From: Verrucomicrobiaceae bacterium
GTDB lineage: Bacteria > Verrucomicrobiota > Verrucomicrobiia > Verrucomicrobiales > Akkermansiaceae
Length of the DNA: 64,000 bases
Direction of reading: 5' to 3'
NCBI GenBank assembly: GCA_027491155.1
Contig: JAIXWR010000005.1
Span: forward strand, 1 to 64,000
The notes below the pieces were generated by a model that saw nothing but the letters and a program-made list of their open reading frames with translations, ran no database searches and was not told where the DNA came from. Shown one piece after another: positions 59,850 to 64,000 of this stretch. The number at the start of each line of letters is the position of its first letter. The stretch's first letter is position 1. The position numbers and the translations under genes are program-made.

Positions 59850-61031
59850 ATGGACCTTCTTCTCGCCACACAAGCCGTCGCCGATGTCGCTGCCGCCGAT
59901 ATGAAAATCTGGGCCTACGTGGGGTTCATCGGCCTGGTGATCGTGTTCCTTGCCCTCGACCTGGGGGTCTTCCACCGCGAGGCGCACGAGGTCACCATGA
60001 AAGAGGCGCTCGGCTGGTCGGTCGTCTGGCTGACTTGCGGCGTGGCGTTCACCGGCTTCGTCTATTTGGCCTACCAGAACCACTGGCTCGGGCTCGGCCT
60101 GCAGACACCGAAGTACGACGGCGGCTCGATCGTCCTCGGTGAAGTAAACGGGGCCACCGCAGCGATCCAGTACCTGACCGGCTACGTCGTCGAGAAATCG
60201 CTGGCCATGGACAACATCTTCGTGATCGCGATGATCTTCGGCTTCTTCGCGATCCCCGCGAAGTACCAGCACCGGGTCCTCTTCTGGGGCATCATCGGGG
60301 CCCTCATCATGCGCGGCGGCATGATCTTCCTCGGTGCCGAGCTGATCATGCGCTACACGTGGATCCTCATCGTGTTCGGCCTGTTCCTGCTGCTCACCGC
60401 GCTGAAGATGGCCATCATCAAGAGCGAGAGCGACCCGCGCAACAATCCGCTGGTGAAGCTCGCCAAGCGCTACTTCCGCACCGTCGACTTCTTCGACGGC
60501 CAGAAATTCTTCACCCGCCGGACCCTCGCCCCGACCTACCGGACCGACGAGGCCACCGGCCTGCAGGTCATGGAGCCCGCCCCCGCCGGCACGCTGTCGG
60601 CCAAGCGCGCGATCACCCCCTTGTTCCTCGCGCTCATCATGGTCGAGATCACCGACCTCGTTTTCGCGGTGGACTCGATCCCGGCGATCTTCGCCATCAC
60701 GCCCGATCCCTTCATCGTTTTCACCAGCAACATCTTCGCGATCCTCGGCCTGCGGGCGCTCTACTTCTGCCTGGCCGCCCTCATCGCCAAGTTCCGCTTC
60801 CTCAAGCCCGCGCTGATCCTGATCCTCGCCTTCGTCGGCGTGAAGCTGCTGCTGCTCGCGGCGCCGCCCTACCTCGACAACATCGGCCTGGTCGCCAACG
60901 AACTGAAGGGCATCAAGATCGATCCGATCCTCTCGCTCGGAGTCGTCGTCGCGATCCTCGTCTCCGCCACGGTGCTTTCGATCATCCTTCCCGCGAAGGA
61001 GGAGAAGGAAGGCGGGCAGGCGCACGGCTGA
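59850..61031 (+). CDS. TerC/Alx-family membrane protein
   Basis: 393 residues with about nine membrane helices. Conserved acidic pairs in FLALDLGVF, VEKSLAMDNIFVIAMIFGFF and MVEITDLVFAVDSIPAIFAI are the TerC hallmarks, probably a metal-binding site. TerC/Alx proteins export Mn2+ or confer tellurite tolerance; the former is better supported. No ter genes nearby. No mntP/yybP-type riboswitch visible upstream. A weak GC-rich hairpin follows the stop. Confidence 0.9.
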   Translation: MDLLLATQAVADVAAADMKIWAYVGFIGLVIVFLALDLGVFHREAHEVTMKEALGWSVVWLTCGVAFTGFVYLAYQNHWLGLGLQTPKYDGGSIVLGEVNGATAAIQYLTGYVVEKSLAMDNIFVIAMIFGFFAIPAKYQHRVLFWGIIGALIMRGGMIFLGAELIMRYTWILIVFGLFLLLTALKMAIIKSESDPRNNPLVKLAKRYFRTVDFFDGQKFFTRRTLAPTYRTDEATGLQVMEPAPAGTLSAKRAITPLFLALIMVEITDLVFAVDSIPAIFAITPDPFIVFTSNIFAILGLRALYFCLAALIAKFRFLKPALILILAFVGVKLLLLAAPPYLDNIGLVANELKGIKIDPILSLGVVVAILVSATVLSIILPAKEEKEGGQAHG

Positions 61032-61129
61032 GCCCTCCACCGGACGCCCGCAAACCATCGGCCGCGCCCCTGATCCGGGGGCCGCGGCCGCTTCGTTTCC
61101 AGCGGGAACGCGCCCCGGCGGGACCGGGG

Positions 61130-61158
61130 TTGTCCTTTTCCGCGGAAATCGGCATGAT
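61130..61158 (+). promoter_or_regulatory. Promoter candidate for the propeller/PKD gene
   Basis: TTGTCC, 17-nt spacer, CATGAT; transcript start about 33 nt before the ATG at 61198. Confidence 0.45.
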
Positions 61159-61197
61159 GCGTGTAACCGGCCCCCGCGGATTCCCAAGCACAAGCCC

Positions 61198-64000
61198 ATG
61201 GACCTGCTCCGTTCGCTCCTCGCCGCCGCCCTTCTCGCTTCACCGCTCGCCGCCCAGGTGCCGGCCGTGAACCCGGCCTTCCCGACCTCCCTCACCGGCA
61301 CGCCGGGCACCCTGCTGTTCCGCCAGGTGAATCTCGGCCGCGTGACCAACATCGCCTACCACAACGGCCTGATCTACACCCACGAGGTCGGCGGCGCGAA
61401 CCCGCGGCGCTGGCGCTTCACCGACCCCGCCAACCCGGCCTCGCTGACCAACGAACTCACCGGCCAGAACCAGGTCGGCAACTTCGTCGACCACGGCACC
61501 CACGGCCACTTCAAGGTCGGCGACTGGCTCGGCGGGCAATTCGCCATCAACATCCGCCGCCAGTCGCCCGGCGTGAACGTGCTGCAAGGCATGCCCGGCT
61601 TCACCTATCTCCAGGCCACCCAGCCCGGCGACGGCCTGACGCGGATGTACTACCCCTGGGGCCTCGCCTTCAACTGGATCGAATACGGCGCGGTCACCGG
61701 CAACGGCTACCTCTACCGCGGCAACCAGTTCCTCGCCGAATGGCCGGCCCTCGCCCGACACGGCGTCGCGGGAAACTCCATCCTGCTCGGCAACCTGCTC
61801 TTCATCACCTCCGACGAGTCGAACATGGGCGTGCTCTGCTACGACATCTCGCCGGTCTTCGACACGCCCTCGCAGCCGCCCGTCCTGCTCGACAAACTCT
61901 CCGGACCCATCGGCGCCTACATCGTCTCCCCCTGGCAAAACTACCTGGTCTTCTCCCGCCGCGACACCAACACGGTGGACCTGGTCGACTACAGCGATCC
62001 CACCGACCTCCGCTTCGTCACTTCCATCGATGTCTCCGGCAATCCCGCCTGGGACCGCGGCAACGGGCTCGGATACATCCAGTGCCAGGACCGCTTCGTC
62101 TTCGCCGACCGCCACAAGATCGACATGGACACCTTCCAGCCGGTGCTGGAACTCGATGAAATGGGCGTCGCCCGCCCGCCCGGCAGCGTCGCCGGCCAGC
62201 TCGACACCAGCCAGCACCTGATGCCGATGGGCAACCTGCTGGTCAGCGGCGGCTACAGCGCCGCCGGCGCGGACGGCGTGGGCGTCTGGATCCACGATGC
62301 GAATCCGGACACGAACCCGCCCTACGTCGGCTACCACGTCCCCCGTCCCGGCCAGACGAACTTCCCGGTCGGTGCCCCGGTGAGCCTGCTCATCCACGAG
62401 AACCTGGAAAGCTACACCATCCTCAACGGCGAAACCGTCATCCTCCGCCCCGTCGGCGGCGCACCGGTGCCGGCCACCGTCAGCTTCTCCTACGACGACG
62501 TGCTGACCATCACGCCGGTCTCCTACCTCGCCGAAGACACGACCTACGAGGTCGAGATCGTCGGCGGCGGCATCAAGGACGTCGCGGGCAACGGCATCCT
62601 GCCCTACACCTTCACCTTCTCCACCGGCTCCACCGTCGCCGGCGGCAACGCCTCGCCGGCGATCACCGCGTTCTCCGCCGCCCCCTCCCCCGCCGCGCCC
62701 GGGGAACCAGTCGTTCTAACAGCCGCCGCCACCGATGCCGACGGCGACGCGCTCGAATACCGCTTCACCTTCGGCGAGGAGAACGCCGTGCGAGACTGGA
62801 GCCCCGTGGCCAGCGCCAGCCACACCTACGCCGCCGCCGGACACTACGGCGTGAAAGTCCAGGTGCGCGACCTTCGGACCGGCACGCCGCTCTCGACCGT
62901 CTCGCAAACCGGCACCGTGACGGTGGCACCCGCCCCGCCCGCGCTGCGGCCGTCGAAGTCCTCGCCGATCGCGCTCGATGCCGCCAACCGCCGCGTCTGG
63001 GTGGTCAATCCCGACAACGACTCGGTCAGCATCCTCGATGCCGACACCCGCGCCCGGCTCGATGAAATCGATCTCAACGCGCTGCTCGGCATCACCGGCA
63101 GCATCGATCCCCGCGGCGTGGCGGTCGATGCCGCGGGCCGCGCCTGGATCGCCTGCCGCGATGCCGACCGCCTCGTGGTGCTGGACGGCGCGGGCGGACT
63201 TGTGGAAAGCATCGACCTCGGCCACGGCAGCGGGCCGATGGGCGTGGCCGTCGCCGGCACCAGCGCCTACGTCACCTTGGAAAGCCGCGGCCAGCTCCGC
63301 CGCTACAACACCGCCACGCGGGCACAGACCGGCAGCCTCCACCTCGGTCCGACGCCGCGTGCCATCGCCATCACCGCGGACGGCTCGCGGGTGCTCGTCA
63401 CACGCTTCGTCTCCACCGAGGAATACGGGCAGGTCTACGACGTGAACGCCGCGTCGATGACCCTCACCCGCACCATCCCGCTGCACCGCGACCGCGGGCG
63501 CGACGGCTCCTCCGCCGGCCGCGGCGTGCCGAACTTCGTCTCCGGCATCACGATCACGCCGGACGGGCAGTTCGCCTACTACACCGCCGTCAAGGCCAAC
63601 ACCCACCGCGGCACCTTCTTCGACCAGGGCCGCAACACGAACGACCCGCTCGATCCCGACAACACCGTCCGCGCCATGGTCGGGCGGATCAGCCTGACCT
63701 CGAACAACGAACCCTTCGTCAGCGACATCGACAGCTACCGCATCGACGTGGACAATAGCGAATCCCCGACCTCGATCGAGTTCACCCCGCGCGGCGACTA
63801 CTTCTTCGTCACGCTGCAGGGGAACAACAACGTCGCGGTCTTCGACGACCTGCTGCTGCGCGCCACGCCCCGCAGCCTGTCGGTGAAATCCACCAAGGGC
63901 CGCTTTCCCACCGGCCTCGCCCCGCAGGGCGCGGTCTTCGACGCGGCGACGAACCGGCTCTTCACCGCCGACTTCATGGGCCGCAGCGTGACGGTGCACG
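61198..64000 (+). CDS. Large exported protein with Ig-like, PKD and beta-propeller domains (3' truncated by window)
   Basis: At least 934 residues; the frame is open from the ATG at 61198 to the window end. Signal peptide (LLRSLLAAALLASPLAAQ). The first 380 residues are beta-rich with repeated GNxLxxSGG-type segments (LVIxxx propeller-like: GNSILLGNLLFITSDES, MPMGNLLVSGGYSA). Then an SbsA-like Ig domain (SYLAEDTTYEVEIVGGGIKD), a PKD domain (AAATDADGDALEYRFTFGEE) and a YVTN-type propeller (RRVWVVNPDNDSVSILDADT, PRGVAVDAAGRAWIACRDAD). Probably cell-surface or secreted. The C-terminus (sorting signal, if any) is outside the window. Confidence 0.85.
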   Translation, partial: MDLLRSLLAAALLASPLAAQVPAVNPAFPTSLTGTPGTLLFRQVNLGRVTNIAYHNGLIYTHEVGGANPRRWRFTDPANPASLTNELTGQNQVGNFVDHGTHGHFKVGDWLGGQFAINIRRQSPGVNVLQGMPGFTYLQATQPGDGLTRMYYPWGLAFNWIEYGAVTGNGYLYRGNQFLAEWPALARHGVAGNSILLGNLLFITSDESNMGVLCYDISPVFDTPSQPPVLLDKLSGPIGAYIVSPWQNYLVFSRRDTNTVDLVDYSDPTDLRFVTSIDVSGNPAWDRGNGLGYIQCQDRFVFADRHKIDMDTFQPVLELDEMGVARPPGSVAGQLDTSQHLMPMGNLLVSGGYSAAGADGVGVWIHDANPDTNPPYVGYHVPRPGQTNFPVGAPVSLLIHENLESYTILNGETVILRPVGGAPVPATVSFSYDDVLTITPVSYLAEDTTYEVEIVGGGIKDVAGNGILPYTFTFSTGSTVAGGNASPAITAFSAAPSPAAPGEPVVLTAAATDADGDALEYRFTFGEENAVRDWSPVASASHTYAAAGHYGVKVQVRDLRTGTPLSTVSQTGTVTVAPAPPALRPSKSSPIALDAANRRVWVVNPDNDSVSILDADTRARLDEIDLNALLGITGSIDPRGVAVDAAGRAWIACRDADRLVVLDGAGGLVESIDLGHGSGPMGVAVAGTSAYVTLESRGQLRRYNTATRAQTGSLHLGPTPRAIAITADGSRVLVTRFVSTEEYGQVYDVNAASMTLTRTIPLHRDRGRDGSSAGRGVPNFVSGITITPDGQFAYYTAVKANTHRGTFFDQGRNTNDPLDPDNTVRAMVGRISLTSNNEPFVSDIDSYRIDVDNSESPTSIEFTPRGDYFFVTLQGNNNVAVFDDLLLRATPRSLSVKSTKGRFPTGLAPQGAVFDAATNRLFTADFMGRSVTVH

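Noticed and set aside
61060..61089. GC-rich hairpin after terC as an intrinsic terminator
   Set aside because: The stem has mismatches and no T-run follows.

Overview
The window is a contiguous, very gene-dense stretch of GC-rich bacterial chromosome with no rRNA, tRNA, CRISPR array, phage or IS element that I could support. The gene content points to Verrucomicrobiota, most like the Luteolibacter/Haloferula group of Verrucomicrobiales (inference). The main indicators are a planctomycete-type cytochrome c protein (DUF1587/1592/1588/1585) paired with a Tat-exported DUF1552 protein, an ECF sigma factor beside a Ser/Thr kinase, many secreted toroid/PKD/propeller proteins, and SD-poor start sites.

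Layout. 1-7 kb: end of a prenyltransferase/squalene-oxidase-fold protein, an alpha/beta hydrolase, then a leftward thrS-infC-HAD phosphatase operon, a small membrane protein and a TauE/SafE permease. 7-18 kb: UDP-glucose 6-dehydrogenase, an RsmB-type rRNA methyltransferase, two tiny convergent genes, the DUF1592/DUF1552 pair, MsrA, a Nudix hydrolase, a sirtuin with an aldo/keto reductase, and two small membrane proteins. 18-25 kb: the 'ligase-associated' DEXH helicase with its PdeM phosphoesterase, a WalJ-type MBL hydrolase and an AsmA-like envelope protein. 25-30 kb: a YqjD/YqjE-like trio, two tandem PilT-family ATPases and a zinc-ribbon membrane protein. 30-42 kb: a long leftward block with rhodanese, DUF1573, an ECF sigma/anti-sigma-like pair, a flavoprotein, an acyl carrier protein, a catalytically degenerate ketosynthase, an intact ketosynthase, then an RND pump and its adaptor. 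42-50 kb: a second ECF sigma operon with a PDZ protein, an AMP-binding enzyme, DUF4240, a full-length paralogue of the first gene and a coiled-coil/TPR protein. 50-64 kb: nagB, secA, an amino-acid ABC transporter, an HTH protein, a Ser/Thr kinase with ECF sigma, TerC, and a large secreted propeller/PKD protein that runs off the window.

The most unusual signal is between the genes. At least eight intergenic spacers carry paired inverted arms built from short, element-specific repeat words around a non-repeated centre (six families, A-F, some resembling BIMEs). I do not recognise them as a named family. Two other signals recur. First, promoters read TTGnCn-N16/17-(C)TAG-like and often end within a few bases of the start codon, so many transcripts should be leaderless or nearly so, and almost no gene has a Shine-Dalgarno sequence. 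Second, infC is the exception: it has a perfect GGAGG placed 8 nt before an in-frame ATC, implying a non-canonical AUC start and a protein 16 residues longer than the first ATG would give.

All coordinates, motifs and repeats were read by eye; family names rest on recognised motifs, not on database searches.
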